DNA of 64,000 nucleotides from Mycobacteriaceae bacterium (GTDB lineage Bacteria; Pseudomonadota; Gammaproteobacteria; Burkholderiales; Burkholderiaceae_D). Below are positions 43,224-52,381 of this stretch, one piece after another; position 1 is the first letter of the stretch; each line of letters starts with the position of its first letter. The position numbers and the translations under genes are program-made. A model generated the notes under the pieces. It saw nothing but the letters and a program-made list of their open reading frames with translations, was not told where the DNA came from and made no database searches. The stretch is from assembly GCA_903970145.1 (NCBI GenBank), contig CAJCHO010000014.1, positions 16,913 through 80,912 of the forward strand, read 5' to 3'.

Positions 43224-43931
43224 CTAGATCCCGAGATAAGCGCGTCGGATGTAATCGTTGCCCGAGAGTTCGGCCGCACTTCCCGCAAGTGCGATGGCCC
43301 CGTGTTCGAGCACGTAGGCCCGGTCGGTGATGGCAAGCGCAGATCTCGCGTCCTGCTCCACGAGCAGGATCGTCGTGCCACGGTCGCGAATGCGCCGGAT
43401 TGCCTCGAAGATCAACAGTTTCAAGCGATGGGCAATCCCGACCGAAGGCTCATCGAGCAGCAGCAGGTGCGGCCCTCCCATGAGCGAGCGACCAATTGCC
43501 AGCATCTGCTGCTCGCCTCCGGACAGGGTGCTCGCCTGTTGTCCGGCACGCTCCCGCAGCACCGGAAAAAGCTCGAAGACCAGCTCGCGATCGGCACTGA
43601 TCGCATCCCGCGAGTGCCGCAGATACGCGCCCAGTTCCAGATTCTGACGCACCGTGAGCTCAGGAAACAGGCGCCGTCCCTCGGGACAGTGACAGATCCC
43701 CTGGGCCACTACGCGATCGACGCGCAAGGCGCCGATATTGTGACCCTCAAAGCTGATACGGCCGCTGCGCTCAACCGAGCCAGAGATCGCCTTTAACAGC
43801 GAACTCTTGCCCGCCCCATTGGGACCGAGCACGGCAACGATCTCACCGGCGACAATCTGCATCGACAGATTCTCGATGGCCAGCGCCTTGCCATAGCGCA
43901 CCGACAGGCCTTCTATCTCAAGCAGCGCCAT
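43224..43931 (-). CDS. livF: ABC transporter ATPase, LivF type
   Basis: The 235-residue ATPase has Walker A GPNGAGKSS, the LivF-typical CPEGRRLFPELTVRQNLELGAY, signature LSGGEQQMLAIGRSLM and Walker B LLLLDEPSVGI. The ATG lies inside the 3' end of livG (14-base overlap), as is common in liv operons. It powers uptake through LivH and LivM. The real substrate may not be branched-chain amino acids, given the acs and symporter genes upstream in the run. Confidence 0.93.
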   Translation of the reverse strand: MALLEIEGLSVRYGKALAIENLSMQIVAGEIVAVLGPNGAGKSSLLKAISGSVERSGRISFEGHNIGALRVDRVVAQGICHCPEGRRLFPELTVRQNLELGAYLRHSRDAISADRELVFELFPVLRERAGQQASTLSGGEQQMLAIGRSLMGGPHLLLLDEPSVGIAHRLKLLIFEAIRRIRDRGTTILLVEQDARSALAITDRAYVLEHGAIALAGSAAELSGNDYIRRAYLGI

Positions 43932-44661
43932 GCGCATCCTCGGTGCGGCCGATATAGGCGTCGATGACCCGTTCATTTGAGACGATCTCGCCGGGCTGGC
44001 CGTCGGCGATGACTTCGCCGAAATCAAGCGCGATCACGCGTCCGACCAGCTGCATGAACTCCGCGAGCTTGTGTTCGATCATCAGAATCGCCAGACCCGA
44101 CTCACGGTGCAGGCGCAGGATCAACTCCGACAACGGAGCGATCTCCTGGTGACCAAGACCTGCGAAAGGCTCATCCAGAAGCAAGAGCGTAGGCCCGGTA
44201 GCGAGCGCACGCGCGAGTTCCAGGCGACGCAGGTCACCATAGGGCAAAAGCTCCGCGGGCTCATCACCTTTCGCCGCGAGTCCGACCTGTTCAAGCAACT
44301 GACGCGCGCGCGCGCCACGATCAGCCAGCGAGCGAGCGCGTTTGGACAGGCAGGCTACGAGCACATTCTCCAGTACCGTCAAGCCGGCAAAAGGCCGTGC
44401 GAGCTGGAAGGTGCGGGCCAGCCCCATGTTGACGATGGCGTAGGGCTTGGCTCCGACGATCTCCTGGCCGAGCAGGCGCACGCTTCCGCTGTCGGGAGCT
44501 ATGAAACCGGTCAATAGATTAAATAGCGTCGTCTTGCCGGCGCCATTGGGTCCGAGTATCCCGGTAATCTCGCCCGGGGCGAGAGAAAACGACACGTCCC
44601 TGACGGCCTGCAGGCCGCCAAAGCGTTTGCCCAGACCGCTCACTTCGAGCAGTGCACTCAC
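43918..44661 (-). CDS. livG: ABC transporter ATPase, LivG type
   Basis: The 247-residue ATPase starts at GTG overlapping the livM stop (GTGA). Motifs: FGGLQAVRDVSFSLAPGEITGILGPNGAGKTT in pieces, Walker A GPNGAGKTT, LARTFQLARPFAGLTVLENVLVA, signature-region LLPYGDLRRLELARAL and Walker B LLLLDEPFAGL. The signature reads YGDLRR instead of LSGGQ, as in many LivG proteins. Partner of LivF. Confidence 0.92.
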   Translation of the reverse strand: MSALLEVSGLGKRFGGLQAVRDVSFSLAPGEITGILGPNGAGKTTLFNLLTGFIAPDSGSVRLLGQEIVGAKPYAIVNMGLARTFQLARPFAGLTVLENVLVACLSKRARSLADRGARARQLLEQVGLAAKGDEPAELLPYGDLRRLELARALATGPTLLLLDEPFAGLGHQEIAPLSELILRLHRESGLAILMIEHKLAEFMQLVGRVIALDFGEVIADGQPGEIVSNERVIDAYIGRTEDAHGAA

Positions 44662-45587
44662 CGTCGCACCCCGACTAGGCGCTGATAGAGCGGCGCGATT
44701 AGGCCACGGGGGGCGAAAAACAGGATGAAAATGAGAATCAGGGTGTAGACCCAGAGCCGATACTCTCCAAAGCCGCGCAGCATCTCGGTGAGCAGCGTCA
44801 AGCCGATCGCCCCGCCGATCGAGCCGTAAATCGTGCCAATGCCACCGACGTAGACCATGATGATGACGGTGATCGAAGTAGCGACAGCAAATAGGCTCGG
44901 GCTGATCTGCTGCTGATAATGCGCATAGAGCGCGCCGCCCAGCCCGGCGAATGCCGCACTGACCGCCAAGGCACCAACCTTGTAGAAGGTCACATTGATG
45001 CCGGCAGCCTGACAGGACGCCTCGTCGCCGCGGATGGCCCGCAGGATGAGCCCGCGCGGCGAATGCGCGAGATAGATGAGCACGCTGCACGAGAAAATCA
45101 CGGTCGCGAGCACAAAGTAATAAAAGGGGCGCGGCGCGAGGATCAATGGTGTAATTCCGCTGATGCCCTCCTCTCCTCCCGTGACCTCCCAGAAAATCAG
45201 CGCCAGACGCTGCATGATGGCCGCGGCGCTCAACATCGCCAATGCAAAATACGGACCGCGCAGGCGCAGCGTCGGAAAACCCATCACCAGACTGAATCCG
45301 ACCGCTACCAGCACGCCCGCCGGCAGACTCCACCAGGGATTTACGCCCATGAGGGTATTGAGAAAGCCCGCCGTATAGGCTCCGGCACCGATGAAAAGAC
45401 CGTGACCGAAGTTCTCGCGCCCGGTCAGACCCGACATGAAATCCCAACTGGCCGCCCATAGCGCGTAGATCAAGCCTACCGTCAATACGCCGAGCAGATA
45501 GCTGCTGGCATTCAGGAGCGGCACCAGCGCGAGTAGCGCCGCGGCGCCGAGCGCAGCCAGCATGTGGCGCAGGCGCGCGCCCGCCAT
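44658..45587 (-). CDS. livM: ABC transporter permease, LivM type
   Basis: The 309-residue permease has about nine helices and the LivM signature SGLTGRENFGHGLFIGAGAYTAGFL, then RGPYFALAMLSAAAIMQ. The EAA-like loop is SPRGLILRAIRGDEASCQAAGINVTFYK. The ATG overlaps the livH TGA, deciding the start; a longer frame upstream lies within livH. Confidence 0.93.
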   Translation of the reverse strand: MAGARLRHMLAALGAAALLALVPLLNASSYLLGVLTVGLIYALWAASWDFMSGLTGRENFGHGLFIGAGAYTAGFLNTLMGVNPWWSLPAGVLVAVGFSLVMGFPTLRLRGPYFALAMLSAAAIMQRLALIFWEVTGGEEGISGITPLILAPRPFYYFVLATVIFSCSVLIYLAHSPRGLILRAIRGDEASCQAAGINVTFYKVGALAVSAAFAGLGGALYAHYQQQISPSLFAVATSITVIIMVYVGGIGTIYGSIGGAIGLTLLTEMLRGFGEYRLWVYTLILIFILFFAPRGLIAPLYQRLVGVRR

Positions 45588-46441
45588 CAGAACGCGGCTC
45601 GCTTGCCGAGCAAGCCTGCCGGACGCAGGATGAGGGTGCCTAGAACCGCCACCAAGGACACCAGTTCGGTCCAGGAACTCGAAATGTTGTACGCCACCAG
45701 CGTCTCGCTGTAGCCAATGAGTAGCGCTGCAAGGATGCTGCCCGGAATCGATCCAAGCCCCCCCAGAAGTACGATTGCGAAGGACTTCACCATCGGCAGC
45801 AGGCCCATGCCGGGTTGGACCGTCAGGAACGGGGCGACCAGTACCCCGGCGGCGGCGGCCAGCGCCGCAGACAGGCCCATCACGATCGAGAAAATCCGGT
45901 CGCTCGGAATTCCCACGTATTGCGCGGCCTGGGCGTCCTGGGACACCGCAAGAATGGCATTGCCCAGACGCGTGCGTCGAATGAACAGCCACAGCAGCGA
46001 GATCAGGAGCACAGCCATGCACAGGGCAAGAATGCGCTGGCCGCCGATGCCCACACCGCCCAGCGTGATCTTTTGCGAGACAAACGCTGGCACGTTCCGG
46101 TACTCGGACCCGAACACAAGAAATAGCCCCTGCTCGACGAGCAGCGAGGTCGCGAGCGTGATGAGCAATACAGCCAGTGGCGAGGTACGCAGCGGCCGCA
46201 CGAAGACGCGTTCCATCGCCATCCCGAAAGCCGCGACCAGCAGCACCGCGCCACAGGCCGCAAGGATCAGTGGCAGCTTGGCCTGGACATGCAGGCTGTA
46301 GGTCAGGTAGGCCCCGAGGGCGTAGAAGGCACCGTGAGCCAGATTGAGCACGCGCGCGACGCCAAAGATTAGCGTAAAGCCGACTGCCAGCATCGCGTAG
46401 ATCGCGCTCGTGACCGCACCATTGATAAGGATCTCAAGCAT
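45587..46441 (-). CDS. livH: ABC transporter permease, LivH type
   Basis: The 284-residue permease begins MLEILINGAVTSAIYAMLAVGFTLIFGVARVLNLAHGAFY, in which the N-L-A-H-G segment is the LivH hallmark. The cytoplasmic loop RTRLGNAILAVSQDAQAAQYVGIPSDRIF matches the family. It is 35 bases after livK on the same strand. Confidence 0.94.
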   Translation of the reverse strand: MLEILINGAVTSAIYAMLAVGFTLIFGVARVLNLAHGAFYALGAYLTYSLHVQAKLPLILAACGAVLLVAAFGMAMERVFVRPLRTSPLAVLLITLATSLLVEQGLFLVFGSEYRNVPAFVSQKITLGGVGIGGQRILALCMAVLLISLLWLFIRRTRLGNAILAVSQDAQAAQYVGIPSDRIFSIVMGLSAALAAAAGVLVAPFLTVQPGMGLLPMVKSFAIVLLGGLGSIPGSILAALLIGYSETLVAYNISSSWTELVSLVAVLGTLILRPAGLLGKRAAF

Positions 46442-46476
46442 CGGGATCCGCCCTGCCGCCAGCGCTCACCGGCTCA

Positions 46477-47700
46477 TCAGGGCGTGACCCACGGTGGCAG
46501 GATCATCTTGCCGGTACGCAATTCCTTGGGCCAGAGCACGACCCGCTCGCCCTTGTCCTGCCACTGCGCGAACAGCAGGTTCAGGTGCCCCGGGCCGGTC
46601 ATCACATCGTGGTTCTCGTCGAACTCCACGATCCCCGGGACGCCCACGTACTTGGTCTTCTCGAGTTCCTTGATAACCGCCTCGGCCGCGGTGGAATTGG
46701 CCCGCACGAGTGCTTCGGCATAGATGTGAACTGCGTCGTAGGCACCGATCGCGGTGTAGACCGGCGCGCGTTTGTAGCGCGCAACAAAGCCGTCCCAGAA
46801 TGGAACCGTGCGCGGGGTGAGCGGCGCGCGCACCGCGAAGTTGGCCGCCACCTCGGAGATCGCCTTGCCGCCGATGCGATCGTAGAAGTCATTGTCCATC
46901 GCCTTGACATCGATGCCACCGTAGGGGATAGGGATACGCGCGTCATACCATTGCTTGGCGAAGATGTCCGACGAGGCATGCGACAGCACCACCAGGATAA
47001 ATTGCGCGCCGCTGTCGCGCACCTTGGAGAGCAGCGGCGAGAAGTCCGACGTCGACGTGTCGAAGAATTCGGCCAGGCGCACGTCCGCCCCGGCCTGGAC
47101 TGCACCCTGCTTTAGCACCGGCACCAGGTCCTGGACCCACTTGGCGTTTTCACCGACGATGGCGATGCGCTTGTAGCCGAGCTCGCCGATTAGCATTCCG
47201 GAGATGAAACTCACCAGCTGGCGCGCCTGCAGGGTCGAGTTCAGCGGCATCGACCTGAAAATGTACTTGTAGTTTTCATAGTCCTGCTTGACCTTGGCAG
47301 TGACGGCCGGCGATGCGGCACCGATCTCAAGGTAGATCGTCTTGGCCACCGAGATGTGCGGTAGCTGGGCCAGCGTAACCCCGCTCGTATAGCCGCCGAT
47401 CAATACGTCCACATGGTCGTCAGCGGTGAGTTTCTTGATGGCGTTGATGCCCGTCTCAGGCGCTTCGGTCTCGTCGGCCATGACCAGCTGCAGCTTGCGC
47501 CCGAGCACCCCACCCTGACCGTTGATCTCGTCAACCGCCATCTGCATGGCGTCCTGGGTATCTCGTCCGACCTGTAATTGCATTGCCGTCGGAACACCGA
47601 TGAGAATCGGTTTGCTCGATTGGCTAAAGGCCGGCCCGAAACTCGCGAGGCCGGCCACGGCAAGCGCCGTCAACCATCCGCTTATGGTGCTCTTTTGCAT
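46477..47700 (-). CDS. livK: Periplasmic substrate-binding protein of the Liv-type transporter
   Basis: The 407-residue protein has a signal peptide (STISGWLTALAVAGLASFGPAFS) without lipobox and a type I periplasmic-binding fold (PILIGVPTAM, DAMQMAVDEINGQGGVLGRKLQLVMADE). It is not an obvious leucine-binding protein. Sequence such as TPRTVPFWDGFVARYKRAPVYTAIGAYDAVHIYAEAL suggests a wider amino-acid, amide or carboxylate ligand. GAGGAGA precedes the start. It leads the livHMGF genes. Confidence 0.88.
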   Translation of the reverse strand: MQKSTISGWLTALAVAGLASFGPAFSQSSKPILIGVPTAMQLQVGRDTQDAMQMAVDEINGQGGVLGRKLQLVMADETEAPETGINAIKKLTADDHVDVLIGGYTSGVTLAQLPHISVAKTIYLEIGAASPAVTAKVKQDYENYKYIFRSMPLNSTLQARQLVSFISGMLIGELGYKRIAIVGENAKWVQDLVPVLKQGAVQAGADVRLAEFFDTSTSDFSPLLSKVRDSGAQFILVVLSHASSDIFAKQWYDARIPIPYGGIDVKAMDNDFYDRIGGKAISEVAANFAVRAPLTPRTVPFWDGFVARYKRAPVYTAIGAYDAVHIYAEALVRANSTAAEAVIKELEKTKYVGVPGIVEFDENHDVMTGPGHLNLLFAQWQDKGERVVLWPKELRTGKMILPPWVTP

Positions 47701-47834
47701 ATCTTCTCCTCGGTGTGCTGTCTGACCGACAGTCTGCCTGTGCGCTCGTTGCCGCGCTCTTGGGTGTGCATACCTTATGCGCAAAATGGCGCGCCTGACA
47801 AGTCAGGATCGACCCCTAGCGCCCTGCATGACTG

Positions 47835-49892
47835 CTAGAGCGACGGCGGGAAACGCAGCTTGTCGATCGTGCGATGGACCGCAGGCTCGGGCGCCGGTGT
47901 CATGAGACTGACGATGACGGTAGCGGCGATTCCGGCGGGTACGCCAAACACGCCGGAGGAAATCGCTTCGATGCCGAACCAGTGGCTAACCCCGGGAAAG
48001 CCAAACAAGCGCACGAAGAATGGATAGGTATGCGCCATGTAATACAGGCACACCCCCAGTCCGACCAGCACGCCCGCCAGAGCGCCATGGCGGTTGGCGC
48101 GACGCCAGAAAATGCCCAGCACCAGCACCGGCACGAAGGCCGAGGCAGCAATCGAAAAGGCGGCACCGACCATAGCGAGGATATCGCCCGGGCGCAGCGA
48201 AGTGACGAAGGCTGCCACGAGAGCAACGATCAAGAGCGTGATCTTGGAGAGGGTGACGCGCCGCTGAGCTGACGCTTGCCGATCGAGCAGCTTGAAGTAG
48301 GTGTCGTGGGAGATCGCGCTGGCAATCGTCAGCAACAAACCGTCAGCCGTGGACAAGGCCGCGGCGAGGCCCCCGGCGGCAACCAGCCCCGACACGACAT
48401 AGGGCAGGCCTGTGATCTCGGGCATGGCCAGCACAAAGACATCCGGGCTGATGCTGATCTCGGCAAACTGGACGATGCCGTCGTGATTCACGTCGATGAG
48501 CGAGACCAGAGGATTGGCCTTGTCGAGCGCCGCCCACGATCCGACCCAGGCAGGCAGCTGCGAGAACGGGATGCCTACCAGATGCGTAATGATGTCGTAA
48601 CGCACCAGCACCGCCAGCGCTGGCGCCGTGAGGTACAACAGGGCGATGAAAAATATCGACCAGGCGACCGAGCGCCGCGTCGCCGCAATCGACGGAGTGG
48701 TGAGGTAGCGCGTCAGGATATGAGGCAGGCCGGCGGTCCCGGCCATCAGGCAAAACAGCAGCGCCAGAAAATTGACGCGGCGCGTGTCACGCGTCGCGTC
48801 GTCCTCGCCCGCGAAGGGCGTAGTCTCGAAAATCTGCGGTGCGGCTCTGGCGAGCGCCGCCTCGCGCTCAGCGCGCCAGCGCGCAGCCGCCTCGACGGGA
48901 TCGGCCGGATACTGGGCAAGCATGCGCTCGGCCGCCTTCAATTCACTCAGGGGCGCATCGCTATCTCGCAAACCCGCAAGGCGCGCGCGCGCGGCGCCAC
49001 GCCCGGCTTCCCAGGATTGCGGCAGGGTATCGATCTGTAACTGCAACTGGCGCGCCCGATCGGCAAAGATTTCATGCACCTCGCGCTCGCGCGGATCGCG
49101 CGCCAGTTCCTGCTCCCGGGCTTGCAATTGCGGCAGTATTCTCGCGTAACTCGCCTGCGGGATGTAGCTGCCGGTGTAACGCGCCGAAAGCATCACGGCG
49201 GGTGTCATGTAGGCGACGATCAAGACGATGTACTGAGCGACCTGGGTCCAGGTGATGGCACGCATTCCTCCCAGAAACGAGCACACCAGCACGCCCGCCA
49301 ATCCGAGAAAAACCCCAACTCCAAAGTCGACCCCGGTAAAGCGGCTGGCGATCAGACCGACTCCGTAAATCTGTGCGATCACATAAACGAAGGAACACAG
49401 CACACCGGCCGCGGCGCCAATGGCCCGCAACAGCGAGCCGCCGTAGCGCATTCCAAGGAAATCCGGCACCGTGTACTGACCAAGCGCACGCAGGTAGGGA
49501 GCGAGCAATAGCGCGACCAGGCAGTAGCCGCCGGTCCAGCCCATTACATAGGCAAGGCCTTCAAAGCCGGCCAGGTAGATCGTACCCGCCAGACTGATAA
49601 ACGATGCCGCCGAGATCCAGTCGGCGGCGGTCGCAAGGCCATTGAAAAATGCCGGCACGCGCCGCCCGGCGACAAAATATTCGTCGGAATTGGCGGTGCG
49701 ACCGGCAAGACCGATCGACGCATAGAGTGCGATCGTCGAAAAGACGAAGACATAGCCGATCGCTGAATGCGGCAGGCCAAGGCGCTCAAGCACTGCCAGC
49801 ACGACCACGAACACCAGAAAGCAGGCCGTGTAGATGACTACATAGTTGCGCAGGCGCCGTGAATACTCCACCCCAGGCGCTGCACCCGTCAT
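47835..49892 (-). CDS. Large-subunit sodium:solute symporter with EF-hand-like loop
   Basis: The 685-residue SSS protein is longer than the usual about 550. It has a charged, coiled-coil-like insert at about residues 245-365 (with QLQAREQELARDPREREVHEIF) and an EF-hand-type loop DVNHDGIVQFAE at about 466-477, between helices. Sodium symport features include RYLTTPSIAATRRSVAWSIFF. With the DUF4212 small subunit it matches the VC_2705 type (acetate-permease relatives). It overlaps the small subunit by ATGA. Acs lies upstream, so acetate or another short acid is likely transported. Confidence 0.88.
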   Translation of the reverse strand: MTGAAPGVEYSRRLRNYVVIYTACFLVFVVVLAVLERLGLPHSAIGYVFVFSTIALYASIGLAGRTANSDEYFVAGRRVPAFFNGLATAADWISAASFISLAGTIYLAGFEGLAYVMGWTGGYCLVALLLAPYLRALGQYTVPDFLGMRYGGSLLRAIGAAAGVLCSFVYVIAQIYGVGLIASRFTGVDFGVGVFLGLAGVLVCSFLGGMRAITWTQVAQYIVLIVAYMTPAVMLSARYTGSYIPQASYARILPQLQAREQELARDPREREVHEIFADRARQLQLQIDTLPQSWEAGRGAARARLAGLRDSDAPLSELKAAERMLAQYPADPVEAAARWRAEREAALARAAPQIFETTPFAGEDDATRDTRRVNFLALLFCLMAGTAGLPHILTRYLTTPSIAATRRSVAWSIFFIALLYLTAPALAVLVRYDIITHLVGIPFSQLPAWVGSWAALDKANPLVSLIDVNHDGIVQFAEISISPDVFVLAMPEITGLPYVVSGLVAAGGLAAALSTADGLLLTIASAISHDTYFKLLDRQASAQRRVTLSKITLLIVALVAAFVTSLRPGDILAMVGAAFSIAASAFVPVLVLGIFWRRANRHGALAGVLVGLGVCLYYMAHTYPFFVRLFGFPGVSHWFGIEAISSGVFGVPAGIAATVIVSLMTPAPEPAVHRTIDKLRFPPSL

Positions 49893-50164
49893 CGCACTGA
49901 CTCCCTGTCACGCGCGAGGCGCCTATCGTGCACGTGCATGCGCCACGCGTAAACGATGACGATCAGGACGTACACGGCGATGGCACCGCGCGCCGCAAGA
50001 AAAAATGGCAGCGGCAGGCCAAAGATCTCGAACCTTGCCAGCGAGCGCGCAAAGTAGATGAGGACAAAGGTCACGATGAAGCCTGCGCTCATCAGCAGGC
50101 CGATCAGGCGCACGTTGGCGCGCCAGTAGCGCAACTGCGCGTCGTGCTCTGGCGGACCCTCCAC
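49889..50164 (-). CDS. DUF4212 small subunit of the sodium:solute symporter
   Basis: The 91-residue product has two helices (LIGLLMSAGFIVTFVLIYFA and AARGAIAVYVLIVIVYAWRM) and the DUF4212 landmarks RYWRANVRL and VYAWRMHVHDRRL. It starts at GTG 22 bases after the acs stop and overlaps the large subunit by ATGA. The longer frame upstream lies within acs and is not coding. It is expected to form a complex with the symporter. Confidence 0.87.
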   Translation of the reverse strand: MEGPPEHDAQLRYWRANVRLIGLLMSAGFIVTFVLIYFARSLARFEIFGLPLPFFLAARGAIAVYVLIVIVYAWRMHVHDRRLARDRESVR

Positions 50165-50186
50165 GCGGCTGGCCGTGCGCCCTGCC

Positions 50187-52157
50187 CTAGAGCTGCTCTT
50201 TGAGCTGCTCGAGAATCGCCGGATTCTCGAGTGTCGACACGTCCTGGGTAATTGCCTCACCCTTGGCAAGCGAGCGCAGCAGACGGCGCATGATCTTGCC
50301 CGAGCGGGTCTTGGGCAGGTTGTCGCCAAAGCGGATGTCCTTGGGCTTGGCGATCGGACCGATTTCCTTGGCCACCCAGTCGCGCAGCTCTCTCGCAATG
50401 CGCTTTCCTTCCTCGCCGGTCGGTCGCGCCTGCTTTAATACGACGAAGGCGGAAACCGCCTCGCCGGTCAATTCGTCAGGCCGACCGACCACGGCCGCCT
50501 CGGCGACCAGGGGATTGGATACCAGCGCGGACTCGATTTCCATGGTCCCTAAGCGATGCCCCGAGACGTTGAGCACGTCGTCGATGCGCCCCATGATCCA
50601 GAAGTAGCCGTCCATGTCGCGATTGGCGCCATCACCTGCCAGATAGAACCTGCCCTGAAAATCGTCGGGGTAATAGCTCTTCTTGAAGCGCGCCCGGTCG
50701 CCCCAGATCGTTCGGATCATCGCCGGCCAGGGACGCTTGATAACCAGAATCCCGCCCTTGCCATTCTCGACATCGTGGCCGGTTTCATCGACGATTGCCG
50801 CGGCGATGCCGGGCAGGGGCCGCGTGCAGGAGCCAGGCTTGGTAGGCGTCACGCCGGGTAGCGGCGTAATCATGTGGCCGCCCGTTTCGGTCTGCCACCA
50901 GGTGTCGACGATCGGGCAGCGCGCGCCACCGACGACGTTGTGATACCACATCCACGCCTCCGGATTGATCGGCTCGCCGACTGAACCGAGCAGGCGCAGC
51001 GACGACAGATCGTACTGCTTGGGCAAATCGCCGCCAGCCTTGATCAGCGAGCGGATCGCAGTTGGTGCCGTATAGAAAATCGACACCTGGTGATCCTGGA
51101 TCATGCGCCAGAAGCGCCCTGCGTCCGGATACGTGGGTACGCCCTCGAACACGACCTGGGTCGCCCCAGCCGCCAGGGGACCATAGGCCACATAGCTGTG
51201 GCCGGTGATCCAGCCGACATCTGCGGTGCACCAGAAGACATCGCTGGGCTTGAGATCGAAGGTCCACTTCATCGTCAAGAGCGTCCACAGCAGATAGCCG
51301 GCGCTTGAATGCTGCACACCCTTGGGCGTCCCGGTTGAGCCGGAGGTATAGAGAATGAACAGGGGATGCTCGGCGCCGACCCACACTGGCTCGCAGGTCT
51401 CGGCTTGACCGGCGACGACGTCGTGCAGCCACTTGTCGCGCTCGGGATGCCAGTCAATCTTGCCGCCCGTGCGGCGATAGACGATAACGTGACGTACGGC
51501 CTCACAGCCTCCGGCAGCCAGGGCCTCGTCGACAGCGGGCTTAAGCGCAATCGCGCGGCCACCGCGCATCTGCTCATCAGCTGCAAACACCAACGTCGCA
51601 CCGGCGTCGACAATGCGCTCCTGCAGGCTTTTTGCGGAGAACCCGCCGAACACCACCGAATGCGTGATGCCCAGGCGGGCGCAGGCCTGCATCGCCACGA
51701 CCGCCTCGACCGACATCGGCAGATAAATGATCGCGCGCTCGCCCTTCTGGTAGCCAAGCGCCTTGATGCCGTTGGCCAGTTGCGAGACGCGCTTGTACAA
51801 ATCACGATAGGTGTAACGCGTCACGGTGCCGTCGTCGGCCTCGAAAATGATCGCGACCTTGTCGGCATTGCCCTTGTTCAGATTGCGCTCGAGGCAGTTG
51901 TAGGAGACGTTGAGCTCGCCGTCGTCAAACCACTTGTAGAACGGCGCATCGGACTCATCAAGAACGCGCGTGAAGGGCTTGTGCCAGGACAGGTACTCGC
52001 GTGCCAGGCGACCCCAGAATGCGTCGGGATCGCGCTCGGCTTCCGCACACAGTGCAAGGTAGGCGGCTTCTCCGGAAATATTGGCTGCCTGCACGAAATC
52101 TGCGGATGGTGGGAACACCCGGGTTTCGGTCATGACCGATTCGATTCCTGCTGACAT
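50187..52157 (-). CDS. acs: Acetyl-CoA synthetase
   Basis: The 656-residue AMP-forming enzyme activates acetate to acetyl-CoA. Motifs: [22 protein letters not shown]-loop [41 protein letters not shown] hinge, [20 protein letters not shown] and the acetylation-site region [14 protein letters not shown]. Length equals the family norm. GGAGGAG lies upstream of the ATG. It is followed closely by the symporter subunits and the Liv genes, and is divergent from fumarase. Confidence 0.97.
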   Translation of the reverse strand: MSAGIESVMTETRVFPPSADFVQAANISGEAAYLALCAEAERDPDAFWGRLAREYLSWHKPFTRVLDESDAPFYKWFDDGELNVSYNCLERNLNKGNADKVAIIFEADDGTVTRYTYRDLYKRVSQLANGIKALGYQKGERAIIYLPMSVEAVVAMQACARLGITHSVVFGGFSAKSLQERIVDAGATLVFAADEQMRGGRAIALKPAVDEALAAGGCEAVRHVIVYRRTGGKIDWHPERDKWLHDVVAGQAETCEPVWVGAEHPLFILYTSGSTGTPKGVQHSSAGYLLWTLLTMKWTFDLKPSDVFWCTADVGWITGHSYVAYGPLAAGATQVVFEGVPTYPDAGRFWRMIQDHQVSIFYTAPTAIRSLIKAGGDLPKQYDLSSLRLLGSVGEPINPEAWMWYHNVVGGARCPIVDTWWQTETGGHMITPLPGVTPTKPGSCTRPLPGIAAAIVDETGHDVENGKGGILVIKRPWPAMIRTIWGDRARFKKSYYPDDFQGRFYLAGDGANRDMDGYFWIMGRIDDVLNVSGHRLGTMEIESALVSNPLVAEAAVVGRPDELTGEAVSAFVVLKQARPTGEEGKRIARELRDWVAKEIGPIAKPKDIRFGDNLPKTRSGKIMRRLLRSLAKGEAITQDVSTLENPAILEQLKEQL

Positions 52158-52381
52158 GGTCTCCTCCAGCTTTCTCTATTTTCTTTAGCGCCGACTCTAC
52201 CGCGGCTGCCAGCGGATTTTGCCACACGGTAGGTTTTCTGACTTACTGGAGCCTTACGGGCGCGGCCGCTGGATGCGCGTGGACGAGCGGGCCGCGGGTG
52301 TAAAATTTAGATCTGCGCGTGAACCGGTGATTGCGCTTCCTCGCGGGCAGGCCGTATTGCAGGTGCACACTGAAAGCTACC

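Noticed and set aside
43014..43796. 260-codon + strand frame covering livF and the gap
   Set aside because: It is antisense to livF, which has full ATPase motifs, and shows no domain.
44662..45459. N-terminal extension of livG through livM
   Set aside because: The frame continues upstream without stops but lies within livM, and the ABC domain begins at the GTG overlapping the livM stop.
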